From Siphonodentalium dalli (lineage: Eukaryota > Mollusca > Scaphopoda > Gadilida > Siphonodentaliidae), in assembly GCA_032622095.1 (NCBI GenBank), contig CP136068.1, positions 12,135,729-12,199,728 on the forward strand: a stretch of DNA of 64,000 nt. The letters run 5' to 3'. Numbering within the stretch: the stretch's first letter is position 1; every line of letters starts with the position of its first letter. Below are positions 1 through 10,554 of this stretch, one piece after another. Position numbers and translations under genes: made by a program. Under the pieces are notes generated by a model. It was not told the origin of the DNA, made no database searches, and worked only from the letters and a program-made list of their open reading frames with translations.

Positions 1-2029
1 TTCAACGTATATGTGGTGCAATATTTCCAACTAATATTCTGTCAGACATGAAACTTCAACTTTTTACCAAAGTTAACCCCATGTTGACACATCCCTATAT
101 TCAAGACATAATTGGGTTACGTTGATATTCAATAATGACATATTGATATATACATTCAGCTAGACGTGACATATTCGTCAACAATCACCTTCGCAAACAC
201 CCTAAATCGTCTTCTCCCCTTTGCTCTCAGTGATACCCTCCTGTGATACTCACACCTTCTCGTCCAGGCCCTCAACCTGGTGCTTCCCTACGATTTCAAT
301 GTATGTCTTATCCACCTCTACATGCTAAACTTCAGTTTCACAACAATTCTCGTCCACACAATATTATCAACCTGCTTCTCCTCTACACATTCATCACCAA
401 TGACATCTGTCTTAACCACCCGTTTTACAAGCCTGTTCACTCTCTACTGCAGTATCGTGACATGTCTATAGCTCTCCGCGCTCTCAATTTACATGATAAT
501 CCATCTGCATACCACTTTCCTCGACAACTGTCCTACTAGCATAGTCACTATCTACTGCAGTCTCCGGACATGTCTCATCAATGCTCTCCATCTCCATACC
601 ACTTTTCTTGACAACAGTTTACTTCCTCACTCACTTGCACAATCTCTAGTTCATGTCGTCTCGTCCACAGATACAACTTCCTCTCCTTTTCTTCCTACTA
701 CACATATATGACATATATGCGCACTCTTTACTTGAGTTTCACTTTGCACGGTATGTCCACACCCTCAACACGCATGACTGATGCTACTTGCAAACATTTG
801 CGATTTCACATTCGTGAGTTCTACATAAGTGACATTCTGACACATTTGGCTTGCCTGCAACCACTATTCGGGAATATTTTATCTCACGTGACTATCTAAG
901 CCTAAGCCACGCTTGTGATTTGTTGCTTGATATTCACTATTATCGATAGCGTCGTCCACGGCACGATAGTGGGCCTCCTAATTTTAGCACACCCACTATC
1001 GCTTTGAAAATCCAGAAATCTATTTTTAGCATGCCCACTATTCCGGGGAGGTAATTTTAAAGTCATCTCCGCCTCGCTTCAAAATTTCAACATGTATTAA
1101 TCCGAAATGTTTTTGTAATCGACAACTAGAGCACAATAAATGATCGTAAGCAAATTCTTTATTATTTGTGATGTTTTACCCATGTTTGATGTGACGATTT
1201 ATCATGCATAGTCACCAACAAGCCGTGCAATATTTATTATATTGTATCGAACGTTTTTCAATCTTTCCCAGGACCCATAATGTGAAACAATTCACAATCA
1301 TCTATATTCCCATGTATTCCCTTTTCATCGCAGAACGATTTCAAAATTTTCAGAGCCAAGTTTTTTTGTTTCTTTTGTTTTATTGCTTGTCAAATTTTCT
1401 TAAATAAATTGCCCGGCTTTTTATTGGGCAAATCTTAAATTTTCTTCCGCAGAAATTATTGTTGTTGTTATTGTTTTACTGAAGATTCGTTCAGAAAATT
1501 TAGTAGCGCGAACGAAGGAAATAGACAAAAATATCGAAGCGATATTGTAATCAGCGGCGAAAGGAGCAGACTTTATCGTCGCATGTGAAATAGTATCAAG
1601 GGCGTGTTATTACAGACATGTTGAATTTTATGGGTACTAACCCAGGCCATTGTTCATAAAAATAACTAAAATATTTGGCGTGGTTCACCGGGGATGCAGT
1701 TTCGTGAGTGATGTCCTGGGGAAATATCACGTATCTGGGATTCATTAATTGCATGATTGCGGGTGGTTTGTTAATATACGTATACAATTTACAATAGGTG
1801 CACCTTCACTATTATTATTATGTCTTTATTTTCCTCCATTTACTGAAGATCCATAAATAATGATACAAACAATAGTACATGTAATATGAACATACAATGA
1901 TCCAAGGTAAACTAGAAAATAATATAGTAAACCGAATTATACAATACGTGAGTATGATGTAGACGAGTGCTCGCACTCGAATGATTATATACATATGTCA
2001 TTGTAGTGAGATTATGATAATAGTGATGA
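1..2029. other. No gene seen; pyrimidine-rich and repeat-bearing flank
   Basis: I see no supported coding sequence here. Bases about 240-720 are C/T-rich and open in several frames by composition. Within them an approximately 115-bp unit containing CTACTGCAGT, GACATGTCT and ATACCACTTT occurs twice (about 428-520 and 548-620). Near 985-1045 a short motif TTTTAGCA(C/T)(A/G)CCCACTAT is repeated. Around 1810-1880 the text ATGTCTTTATTTTCCTCC resembles the reverse complement of a LINE 3' tail, but no LINE protein is adjacent. Confidence 0.5.
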
Positions 2030-2410
2030 TTAGTGATAATGCTAGTGGCAATCTTGGTGGTGATAATGGTAAGGAAGATGACTATGGCGTTTAACAATGG
2101 TGATGATTATTATGCCGACGACGACGACGACGATGATGATGATGATCATGCTGATGGTGATGGTGGTCGTGATGATGATGATCACATCGAAGACGATGAT
2201 GATGATGATGATGATGCATGACGATGACAATGGTTATGATGATTATGATGACGACGACGGCGACAATGATTAAGATGATGATGCAGATGGTGATGATGAT
2301 AACATCGAAGACGATGACGAGGATGATGGTGATGATGACGACGGCGATGATGATGAAGATGGTAATGCTGTTGGATGTGATGATAATGATGACAATGGGG
2401 ATGAAGACTT
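2030..2410. repeat. Degenerate (GAT)n/(GAC)n microsatellite
   Basis: About 380 bp are made almost entirely of GAT, GAC and ATG triplets with a few interruptions. All frames appear open here only because of the triplet repeat (poly-D, poly-I/V, poly-M), so no gene is called. Confidence 0.95.
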
Positions 2411-2554
2411 ACGGTTAAGTATAGTATAGCTGTCGATGCTAGCTTCAGCCCACTTCATATAATATAGTCAAGATGTATATAATTGTAAACCGACACACCG
2501 TGTTACTCATAGTTAATCATAGTAATGTCTGACTGATTTGGATTGTTCAATTGA

Positions 2555-3201
2555 CTAGGGTGTATTTATCTGCAGGAATGCGCTGTACCACAGCCATAAT
2601 TTTGCAGTAATTGTTACCATAAAGTTGAGAAAGGCGTCAATATCATCAAGTGTTGTATATATATCGCTAGTACCATGAGCCAAATGAAGCACGATCATTT
2701 CGTCCATTGAAAGACCGTCAATAATAACATAGCAGTCTACGCCATAACGATCAATGATATCAAAACACATATTATTTCGTATTGTTGTCAGGAAACTGCA
2801 TTCAATGAGAATGTGCTGTACTTTATCAAGATATGTTTTAAGACAGTTAGACAGTTAGGGCACTGGATTGGTAACTCGTTTAAGTACGTGGTTGCGTCGA
2901 TCACAAGAGCTGTTGTTAGATAAGAATGTTTATTGTATGAAAATTTTCTACAGAGTCGCCAAAGATCAGACATGCTTAGGTTTGCATGTACATTCCGAAA
3001 CCGATTGAATGATGTGTCCATGTCTGTTCTAATTTTCCAATCTGACTCGGTTACATTTCGAATATTGTTTCTCGTTAGCGCCTTCCATGACTCTTTCGAT
3101 GGGAATAATCCAGACCTGATGTACTCAGATACTGCATTCATCAGGTTGTATTTCTCGAGTAATGAGAACACTTCGCTGATAAAAGTGGTTGTCGGGTTCA
3201 A
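2555..3201 (-). pseudogene. LINE 1 C-terminal tail, frameshifted
   Basis: This continues the reverse transcriptase frame that stops at 3198. A one-base frame change at about 3200 moves the reading into a 137-residue frame, which ends near 2788, and then into a 71-residue frame. The first piece reads like a LINE C-terminal region. It has a W/R-rich stretch, then CPNCLTVLKHILI, which looks like a degraded CxxC...H zinc-knuckle with the last Cys lost. The second piece (FDIIDRYGVDCYVIIDGL) is the usual distal tail after the knuckle. Two frame breaks show that this copy cannot make its full protein. Confidence 0.75.
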
Positions 3202-4871
3202 TGAGTGAATGTAATCAAAGAGCCTAGTCTCAAAGATTGTTTTACATGCTTTTCCAGGGATCCAAAGAGTGAAATCTTTCTGGCATCAATACTAACTTGA
3301 AGTGGGTATATTCCTAGCAGGCCAGTAACGACATCGGCCCTGCATCGGACAGGTAGGCCTTGAATATGCTTCAAGCAAAATCTGTGAACTCTTTCAAGCT
3401 TGATTAAGTTTGAATTTGATAAGCCACAGAGAAATTCTGAACCGTACAGTCCACGAGAAAGTACCACTGATTTATATATCACCGTTGAACTCTGAGGTGT
3501 TATGCCTCCCGCGTACAAACCAGCAGTGCTTAACATAAGATATGTTGACCGAAGTTTTGAGCTAACACTTTCTGTAAGAGTATTTGGAAAGTCACTTTTA
3601 TGCAATGGTATGCCCAGGTGCGTTATTGAATCAGTTTTGTTAACTGCTATGCCATTTAGCATCCATGAGCGATTGGTGGAGGCATGTTTAGATTTCTCAT
3701 TGAATACAATTACCTGACATTTCTGCTGGTTATACAAATATCGCCATTGCTTACTGTAATGACCACAAATATCACATAATTTGTGTATACCATATGATGA
3801 AAGGGAGAGGAGGGTCATGTCGTCTGCCTGAGTTGGAGACGAGCAGTTGATACCTCGCAGCCTGAAACCAAAGTTCGATTGTTCGAGCTCACTGAGCAAA
3901 CTGTCTATGTAGATGGCGCAAAAAATCGGAGCGAGGGTACTTCCCTGTCTTGTTCCTTGATGTATAGGTATTATACGGGATGTAAGATTTTCGTGGCGTA
4001 CAGTACAGTTCACACCAGTTAAGAATTCGTTGAATAAACGTAGAACACCACAATTTGCTCCGCGTTGAAAAAGCTTGTAGAGAAGGCCATTGATCCAGAC
4101 CGTATCAAATGCTTTACGTACATCAAGAAAACATGCGAAGAGACGTGAATCATTTTCCTCTACATACGAAATGCTTTCCTGAATTATGTATGATGACATA
4201 AGACAGCTTACGTTTTTTTGGAAACCGTGTTGTAGAGGGTGCGTTTTTATCAGGTTAGGGGCGTTTCTCTCCATGCGGTTCAGAATGATTCTTTCGAGTA
4301 TTTTGTATATGACTGGAAGTAGGGTGATGGCTCGGTAGCTGTCGAACTTTGATTTCGAGTTGCCCCCTCCCTTGTACAATGACACAATAACACCAAGTTT
4401 AGCTTTTTTGGGAATATATGAAAAACGAAGCATATATGAGAACAGCTTTGCTAAGTGCATCTTTAAACGATGTCCACCATATATGATGTGTTCATAACAT
4501 AGTAAATCAGTGCCTGCAGCTTTGCCTGTTTTCAATGTTTTTATGACTGTTGTCAGTTCTTCTATGGACACAGAGTATGTTATTATGTCATCATATGACC
4601 CACGTTCGGGATCATTTAAGAGATTAGACACGATTTTGTTAATATCGTTAAAGAAAGAATTGTCGAATTTGCAGCATCTTAACAAGTACAGTCCAAGATT
4701 TTTACATTTCATATTTTCAGAATATGTTTTTACCAAGTTTGCTTTTAAGCACTTCCTAAATGAATGCCTTGTTTGGCCCGAAGTGTTTTCCTCTTCTAGA
4801 CTGTTCCATATATGGTTGCGAAGGTAAGAACAGAGTGAACCACCGATCGATCTATATATTATAATAAACAA
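3198..4871 (-). CDS. LINE 1 reverse transcriptase, long open frame
   Basis: The frame is 557 residues and covers most of a non-LTR reverse transcriptase, which copies LINE RNA into DNA at a nicked target. Visible motifs in order: KTGKAAGTD at about 115, YRAITLLPVIYK at about 179, motif A FLDVRKAFDTVW at about 248, motif B GTRQGSTLAP at about 306, motif C QADD at about 348, and HLGIPL further on. Gln replaces the usual Tyr/Phe before the catalytic Asp pair; both Asp are present. No endonuclease domain is seen upstream, so the copy is 5'-truncated or its ORF begins elsewhere. The thumb and C-terminal region run to 3198, and a frameshift then separates the tail. The open frame suggests a relatively young copy. 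The start at 4871 is only the first Met-like codon after a stop. Clade not determined. Confidence 0.85.
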   Translation of the reverse strand: MFIIIYRSIGGSLCSYLRNHIWNSLEEENTSGQTRHSFRKCLKANLVKTYSENMKCKNLGLYLLRCCKFDNSFFNDINKIVSNLLNDPERGSYDDIITYSVSIEELTTVIKTLKTGKAAGTDLLCYEHIIYGGHRLKMHLAKLFSYMLRFSYIPKKAKLGVIVSLYKGGGNSKSKFDSYRAITLLPVIYKILERIILNRMERNAPNLIKTHPLQHGFQKNVSCLMSSYIIQESISYVEENDSRLFACFLDVRKAFDTVWINGLLYKLFQRGANCGVLRLFNEFLTGVNCTVRHENLTSRIIPIHQGTRQGSTLAPIFCAIYIDSLLSELEQSNFGFRLRGINCSSPTQADDMTLLSLSSYGIHKLCDICGHYSKQWRYLYNQQKCQVIVFNEKSKHASTNRSWMLNGIAVNKTDSITHLGIPLHKSDFPNTLTESVSSKLRSTYLMLSTAGLYAGGITPQSSTVIYKSVVLSRGLYGSEFLCGLSNSNLIKLERVHRFCLKHIQGLPVRCRADVVTGLLGIYPLQVSIDARKISLFGSLEKHVKQSLRLGSLITFTH

Positions 4872-5485
4872 ATCGGGTTAAACTAGATCAATTGGTCTTC
4901 CTGGCACAGTGGTCACTGTTGTAAGAGAGGAAACTCTAAATTTCTTGAATATTGAAATTTTGTTTGTTTGAAGATTTGTACATGTTTATATTGAATATGA
5001 CCAGTAAATAATTGTACCGTTAGTTTCAAAATAAATCAGAAATAATTTTGTTCAAAGTATTTGTTGAAAGAACAATTTAGAGTACCCCCTTATCCCAGAT
5101 TCATGCTGGCTGTAAAAGACCGATCGGTCGATCGGTGGTTCACACCAGACCTGTAGAATATGCGTCTCAGGAAGTCAATATCATATGGAGATCAGTTTCA
5201 TTATGGTCTATCGTTTTGGGGAAATATCTTATAATCATATGGAGCTCACAAAAACATTCAAATAAAACTGATATGTGCATACCTGGTGAACGATGTTTTC
5301 TTTTTTTAAACGACATTGATCAACCGTTTAAATTACACCTAAGCGTAATTCATTTACGCTTAAGCGTTATTTGCTTCATCAACTATCTTACCTCATGTAT
5401 ATTGGTATAATATAATGTATGTGAAAGACTGATCGGTCTGTAATAGCCCGATTTGGTTATTATAGATCGATCGATGGTTCACACC
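4836..5485. repeat. Inverted short repeat beside LINE 1 5' end
   Basis: The text at 4836-4880 (gtgaaccaccgatcgatcta ... aaatcgggtt) recurs as its reverse complement at about 5443-5481, and partly at 5120-5143. The motif is rich in CGATCGAT. It brackets the 5' edge of LINE 1 and may mark the junction of the element with the neighbouring tandem duplication. Confidence 0.6.
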
Positions 5486-5975
5486 CAGACCTGTAGAATA
5501 TGCGATATATATAACATATAGAAAAGGCGTCCCAGGAAGTCAATATCATATGGAGATCAGTTTCATTATTGACTATTGTTTTGGGGAAATATCTTATAAT
5601 CATATGGAGCTCACGAACATTCAAATAAAACGTATATGTGCATACCTGATGAAAGATGTTTTCTTTTTTTAAAACGACATTGATCAACCGTTTGAATTAC
5701 ACCTAAGCGTAATTCATTTACGTGTAAGCGTACTTTGCTTCATCAATTATCTTACCTCGTGTATATTGGTATAATGTAATGTATGTGAAAGACCATTCAC
5801 AAACATTCAAATAAAATTATATGTGCATACATGTACCTGGTGAGCAATGTTTTCTTTTAAAAAAAGACATTCGTCAACCGTTTGAATTACAACTAGCGTA
5901 ATTCGTTTACGCTTAAGCGTAATTGGCTTCATCAGCTATCTTACCTCGTGTATATTCGTATAATGTAATGTTGTT
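5143..5975 (+). repeat. Tandem duplication, about 2.5 copies of a ~320-bp unit
   Basis: Copy 1 runs about 5143-5430, copy 2 about 5477-5793, and a 5'-shortened copy 3 about 5793-5970. Shared blocks are CACAC(C)AGACCTGTAGAATATGCG, CATATGGAGATCAGTTTCATTAT, AACATTCAAATAAAA, GATGTTTTCTTTT, CCTAAGCGTAATTCATTTACG and TATTGGTATAAT. Copy 2 carries a 20-bp insertion near 5500. No coding potential is seen. Confidence 0.9.
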
Positions 5976-6039
5976 TATTGACATTAATACTGTGGTTGCA
6001 TTCATTTCAGCTCGAGGGTAGTCGATCAGAGTGTATATA

Positions 6040-6170
6040 TATGAAGTACGCTTAAGCGTAATTCATTTACACTGAAGCGTAATTCATTTACAATTAAACG
6101 CAATTAAAATGAATTATGCTTAAGCATAAATGAATTACACTAAAGCGTAAATGAATTACACTTAACTGGC
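6040..6170. repeat. Inverted cluster of AAGCGTAATTCATTTAC units
   Basis: The unit AAGCGTAATTCATTTAC occurs on the plus strand twice near 6053-6090. It then recurs inverted as (G)TAAATGAATTACAC at about 6127-6165, forming a potential hairpin. The same unit is part of each tandem copy at 5143-5975, so this is probably a rearranged outgrowth of that repeat. Confidence 0.8.
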
Positions 6171-6594
6171 ATTTGTCACATTTGAATGAAAGAAAACTCC
6201 TGCGCATGTCTTCGTTGAATATCCACATGGAGACCTTTGCTTCCAAGTGGTTTGGATGCTCACCTCTCTTACCAAACGTAAACAATATATGTGCATGTCA
6301 TATCAGTCATATTCAACTATAATAGTTCAATATAACTATAATAGTGTGATCCAGGGTGTGCCAGACCTGACCAAAAAGAAGCATTTTTGATAACAAATTA
6401 AATAAAATGGAATTATTTGTCACCTATGGGAGGCCTTTTTCACATTTATTCCTTAATATTTGCGAATCAGCACAAATATTTGCATCTCAGCGCAAATCAT
6501 TAGCGCAAATCATTCACATTGAAGCGTTAACATCAATTACGCTGAATTGCAAATACCCAACTCCAACTGATTTCCTCAGTCTGAATAATTGAGT

Positions 6595-6740
6595 ACCTAA
6601 ACCGGACTACTTAATTTTAGGTACTCCAGAGTACATAAACATTGGAATACCTAAACATTCGGTACTCCAGAGTACATATAGTTTGGTACTCCCCACGGGA
6701 GAAGTATAGTACCTATGTAAGTACTCCAGAGTACTTTTTG
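6595..6740. repeat. Three 14-bp palindromes GTACTCCAGAGTAC
   Basis: Identical copies start at 6621, 6662 and 6721. Between and around them are degenerate forms (GAGTACCTAAACC, GGAATACCTAAAC, GGTACTCC, AGTACCTATG). Each 14-mer is self-complementary apart from the central CA. There is no coding sequence. Confidence 0.9.
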
Positions 6741-6832
6741 GGCGACGATCATATCTTATCTATTTGACGGTGTCATTCACGATAAACAAATAATTCGTAC
6801 CGGGAATCTGTGATTTGTTGCCATGGTTGCTA

Positions 6833-7334
6833 TTAAAGGCACGTGAGGCCTTAATTGTCGAAAATATTCATATTTGTTCCAAACACTGTAAACAGAAAAA
6901 CATTAAAACGCATACAGTTTCGTTCACATATACCATGACCATCGCGTAAACAGCATGTTATCGTAAAGACCTACTATATTTTACCTTAGCAAGAGCCTGA
7001 TTGTGTTACAGAAGACCGCACAATGCTACTGGCTAATCACACACAAATGGCATAAACGCTCTTTATTAGTTCCATATCAGGAATTCACCAACAAAGAACG
7101 CTCTTTATGTTTACCATCATAATATAAACAAACGCCAGAAAAGTAACTTTTTATTCTTTTGTTTACATAACAATGGTCAAACATATGACAATAACATACT
7201 GTTTATGCGATATTTCTTATTTGTATACGGACAAAGTCTATCTACATTTTGATGTTCTTTCTGTTTGTAGCGGTTTTTGACGGGTGGAGATATTTTCACA
7301 GGATACCCACCACCAAGGCCAACCGTACCTTTAA
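6833..7334 (+). mobile_element. TTAA-flanked MITE family A, full copy (A1)
   Basis: A 494-bp element lies between TTAA at 6833-6836 and TTAA at 7331-7334. It starts AGGCACGTGAGG and ends CCGTACCT, giving short inverted termini AGGYACG/CGTRCCT. The same sequence recurs at 22,851-23,340 (inverted), 23,897-24,316 (truncated) and 30,489-30,567 (end only). No long ORF is present. Flanking TTAA at every end is what piggyBac-type elements leave, so a non-autonomous piggyBac-like element is the favoured reading. The AGG terminus is not the usual CCC, so the class is an inference. Confidence 0.8.
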
Positions 7335-7407
7335 AGTAAAATCAGCAGAGTAAAATAATTTATTGTTATCATGATAATTTCAACAGTAATGATATAAGCG
7401 ACATATT

Positions 7408-7756
7408 TTAACCATTACATGACGGGAGCTACGCTGGCGCAACTTTAAAGACCCTGTGCCAGTGCATTCTCTTATATATGCGAGTCGACCATAGGTCGCC
7501 TCGCATATATAAGAGAATGCATTGGCGTAACAATTTTTATCATTATTTCTTACATTCTTCAACAAATGTTTTATGATTTTTTTTAATTTGTTCCTACATC
7601 CTTCAGCAATTATAAAAAAGTAATATAAAATGTGTTAGGCCAATGCATTCTCTTATATATGCGAGGCGACCTATGGTCGACTCGCATATAAAAGAGACTG
7701 CATTGGCACAGGGTTTTTCAAAAAAAATCAGGAAGCTCATATCATGAAAGGGTTAA
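7408..7756. mobile_element. TTAA-flanked palindrome-of-palindromes MITE family B (B1)
   Basis: TTAA at 7408-7411 and 7753-7756 bracket a 341-bp element. Its termini are related (CCATTACATGAC and, reversed, CCCTTTCATGAT). Inside, each arm is itself a hairpin. It runs CCAATGCATTCTCTTATATA, then TGCGAG, TCGACCATAGGTCG, and back through CTCGCATATATAAGAGAATG. The two hairpins are inverted relative to each other across an AT-rich spacer (about 7515-7640). Other copies lie at 18,221-18,454 and 56,258-56,708. The TTAA target and the TTAACCCTTT end resemble piggyBac-type termini. Confidence 0.88.
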
Positions 7757-9920
7757 GTTCCAGAATTCGATAACTTATTTCTGTGGTGACATCGACAACC
7801 CTGGATCGTTGTCCGGTCTGATCTCTGTTCGTTACGTCATTGCCCGGTTGGTGTAGCCATGAGCTGTGTGAGCTGAAATAAGGGCGATGGAATTAAGAAA
7901 TTTGCCGAACTCGAGTTTGCAATTAACACTACTTTTCATACTAGAACACTGCTGAACCCGAATAGCGTGCCCCACTGATAACATATGTTCAATTAGTCCA
8001 TGCTACCTACATGTAAGCAATGGTCACTCTGTCGGTGGCCAGATTTGGCAAAGAAAGTTTTATTTGGCCAAAACGTTTTAATGCTATAATAAGGCTTTAA
8101 GCCTCGTCAGCAGTTGTGCGTGGATAACAATTTAGGAAAAGTCGTGCATGCGTATATTTAATATTGCAAGTAATACAAATACCTTATATCTCTTAGCCAT
8201 AACATGACGGCATTTCAAGTAAATATAACAAGAATATACAACAAAACCTATGGCTGCCAAACATACATAATAGTCCTAGGGGGTCAATGGGTACCAAGAC
8301 GCATATTTGTCGTATGGGCCAATCTCATATACAGTTTGTATAATTATTAACGGGTTAGGGTTTGTTCACACACTGGCGAGTTTATCTGATAATAGTTGGA
8401 AATTACACGACTAGATTATTCACACACCTTCTTAAAGGGACACTTTGATTATTGCGACATAACCAAGATGCGGGCCCCGTTGGTTCAGAGTGCCCGGATG
8501 AAGATAATTAATCGAGTGTGCTTCTCACAGTACGAGCTATCTGCATGGCCTCCTATAGCCTGATACCGGAGTACGCTGTGTATGTCTCTTTGGAAAGCAG
8601 ACGAAATTTCTAAACGATGTACATCTGTTAGGAATTTCGTCGGCTTTTCTAAGACAGGCTATTTGGCCATGCGTTTGTCACAACAGACCTGTTTCTTACG
8701 TGCATGCATAATTCGTGTTTATTGATAGTAATGATGAAAAGAGTAACGGCTTGTATTAATCGAATAATATAAATGAAGTTAGTTTGCCGCGTATCGTAAT
8801 CAGGATGAACTTTATTTTACCTATACGGACCGTTCATTCTTGAAAGTGCAGCCTGTACTCGTATAGTAAAACTCGGAATTATGCTTTCAAGATTCATATC
8901 AAGGCGACGTCCAGTCGCGGGATGTTGGTCAGTTTCTGTGCCGATGCCAGGGGCGTACACTAGCGATGGCGGGGTGGTTGACGGGGTGTCACGCGTGCAA
9001 ATATATACATGTAGTGACATTAGCACTAACCTTTACTATTGAAAATAAATTGAGTTCGTGTGTCTGTCCTGATAAAGGCGACAAAACGACTTAACCCCTT
9101 CTGAAAATGTGTACATAGGGTCATATCATGCACGTAACCCGGGGATTAAGGGCGCTAATAATGTTTATGACTTTGGCTATATATAGGCGATCAAACGGAG
9201 GGGCAGATCGGCAGATTAAAAAAAAATCGAATTTTTTTTTTAATTTGGGAATAGATTTTTACAACTTGTTTTGCTTCATCCTATTTTATGGATCTTAGTG
9301 TTGAAGACTATTATAATATTTAAGGAAGTGGCAGTCCTGTCAACAAATTTGGTATTTTGACAAAAATTTGATTTTGAAGCCATTTTCACCAAGCTTGGTG
9401 TTATTTCTTTAAAATGGGGAATTTTACCCTAAAAATAATATAATAAAAAAAAAATTCCCGGACCCCTGTGTCTTATATATATGTACTTTTAGTATTATGA
9501 CCAATTTGTGCCATGGGCCAGTGGTGGCACTATTCATGTGTGTTTCCGAATACGTTGTTCGAATAAATAGGATTATCATTATTTGTGGCTGAGACATGAG
9601 AAGCTGCATAATTTGATAAATAAAACGCTATTTCAGAATGCATTTTAGCTCAAGCTGCTGAACATGAAAATTCAAGTTGAGATATTGCCAATTTTCCATG
9701 GGTTGGTATCCATCGCCAGTGGTTTCCGAACATAAGTACGTCCGTCGACAATTTCCATTGCTATAGGCTACGGGTTGTAACTTTGGTCGGATCATTATGA
9801 AATTAGGCATGACTGTTGGAATTGGTAACATATAGATCGGGAACGAGTCATTTTTGTATGGGCCAGTCGACAAAAAATTTGCATCATATATCTCAAATTT
9901 CAATATAGTATACGGGCTAG
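7757..9920. other. No gene or clear repeat recognised
   Basis: Scattered stops occur in all frames, with only short ORFs (69 codons or fewer) showing no recognisable domain. Poly-A/T-rich runs occur at about 9218-9245. One inverted pair occurs near 8597-8660 (ACGAAATTTCTAA ... AGGAATTTCGTC). Confidence 0.5.
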
Positions 9921-9924
9921 ATGC

Positions 9925-10085
9925 CGCCACCGAAAGCGACAAAATGTGCGATATTAGCGCATGTTTCGGCGGGCCGAAAGCGACAAAAAGTGCGTCGTAA
10001 CGACGCACATTTTGTCGCTTTCGGCGCGTTACTATAATGGCGCACTTTTTGTCGCTTTCGGCGCGCACCGAAAGCGCCATTAGGA
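9925..10085. repeat. Hairpin cluster of CCGAAAGCGACAAAA motifs
   Basis: The motif CCGAAAGCGACAAAA(A/T)GTGCG occurs forward at about 9929 and 9974, and inverted at about 10,001-10,024 and 10,046-10,062. The middle pair forms a nearly perfect hairpin of about 25-bp arms centred on GTCGTAACGAC. One more inverted motif (TGTCGCTTTCGG) lies at about 10,269-10,280. The ORFs called across it are by-products of the palindrome. Confidence 0.9.
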
Positions 10086-10264
10086 AGTGGCCATAATAGT
10101 ATTCCATATAATTGATATTCTAATGCAATTATTATGCTGATCGCCTCATCATTCTTTGTGTCTGGCGAATTACAATTCATGCTAATGGCAGACATTTGTA
10201 TAGGGGCTATCACAACGATCATGACATTTGGAATTTATTCCCTTCCCTATATATTCCTTATTTT

Positions 10265-10525
10265 CAAAAATGTCGCTTTCGGCTGACTTGACGGCATGTG
10301 TGTGTGGCCCGCCCCAAATACCACATAGAAACACCCGAACTCCACCATCACCCCCCCCCTCCCAGTGGTACCACCCCGAGTGGTGAAAATTGGGTATGGA
10401 CCATTTTCGAGAATGGTAAGGATTTCGACCGATTTGACGGAATGTGTGGGTGGCCCGCCCTAAATACCACCTAAAACACTCCGAGCCACCACGTATCACC
10501 CCCGGGTGGTAGGCCTACCTCCCAA
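10265..10525 (+). repeat. Two tandem copies of a ~150-bp unit
   Basis: About 10,283-10,385 and 10,433-10,515 share GACTTGACGG/GATTTGACGG, then ATGTGTG(T/G)GTGGCCCGCCC, (T/C)AAATACCAC and a C-rich stretch ending in GGTGGTA. They follow directly on the hairpin cluster and share its GC-rich character. Confidence 0.8.
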
Positions 10526-10554
10526 CCCAAAACATATAATAGCTTACTATTTTG

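Noticed and set aside
243-899. Run of four plus-strand ORFs
   Set aside because: C/T-rich composition keeps frames open; His/Leu/Ser/Thr-rich text with no domain and an internal 115-bp repeat.
2033-2458. Four overlapping frames of poly-Asp, poly-Ile/Val, poly-Met and poly-Ser in the GAT repeat
   Set aside because: All are translations of one triplet microsatellite on both strands; no domain or splice context.
7380-7565. Frame reading ANAFSYICEATYGRLAYIRE, also seen at 18.2 and 56.4 kb
   Set aside because: The shared peptide is the translation of the family B palindrome, not a conserved protein.
9628-10499. Three overlapping minus frames over the GC-rich hairpins
   Set aside because: Peptides (FVAFGGG, KRQKVRHY) come from the palindromic CCGAAAGCGACAAA motif; no recognisable fold.
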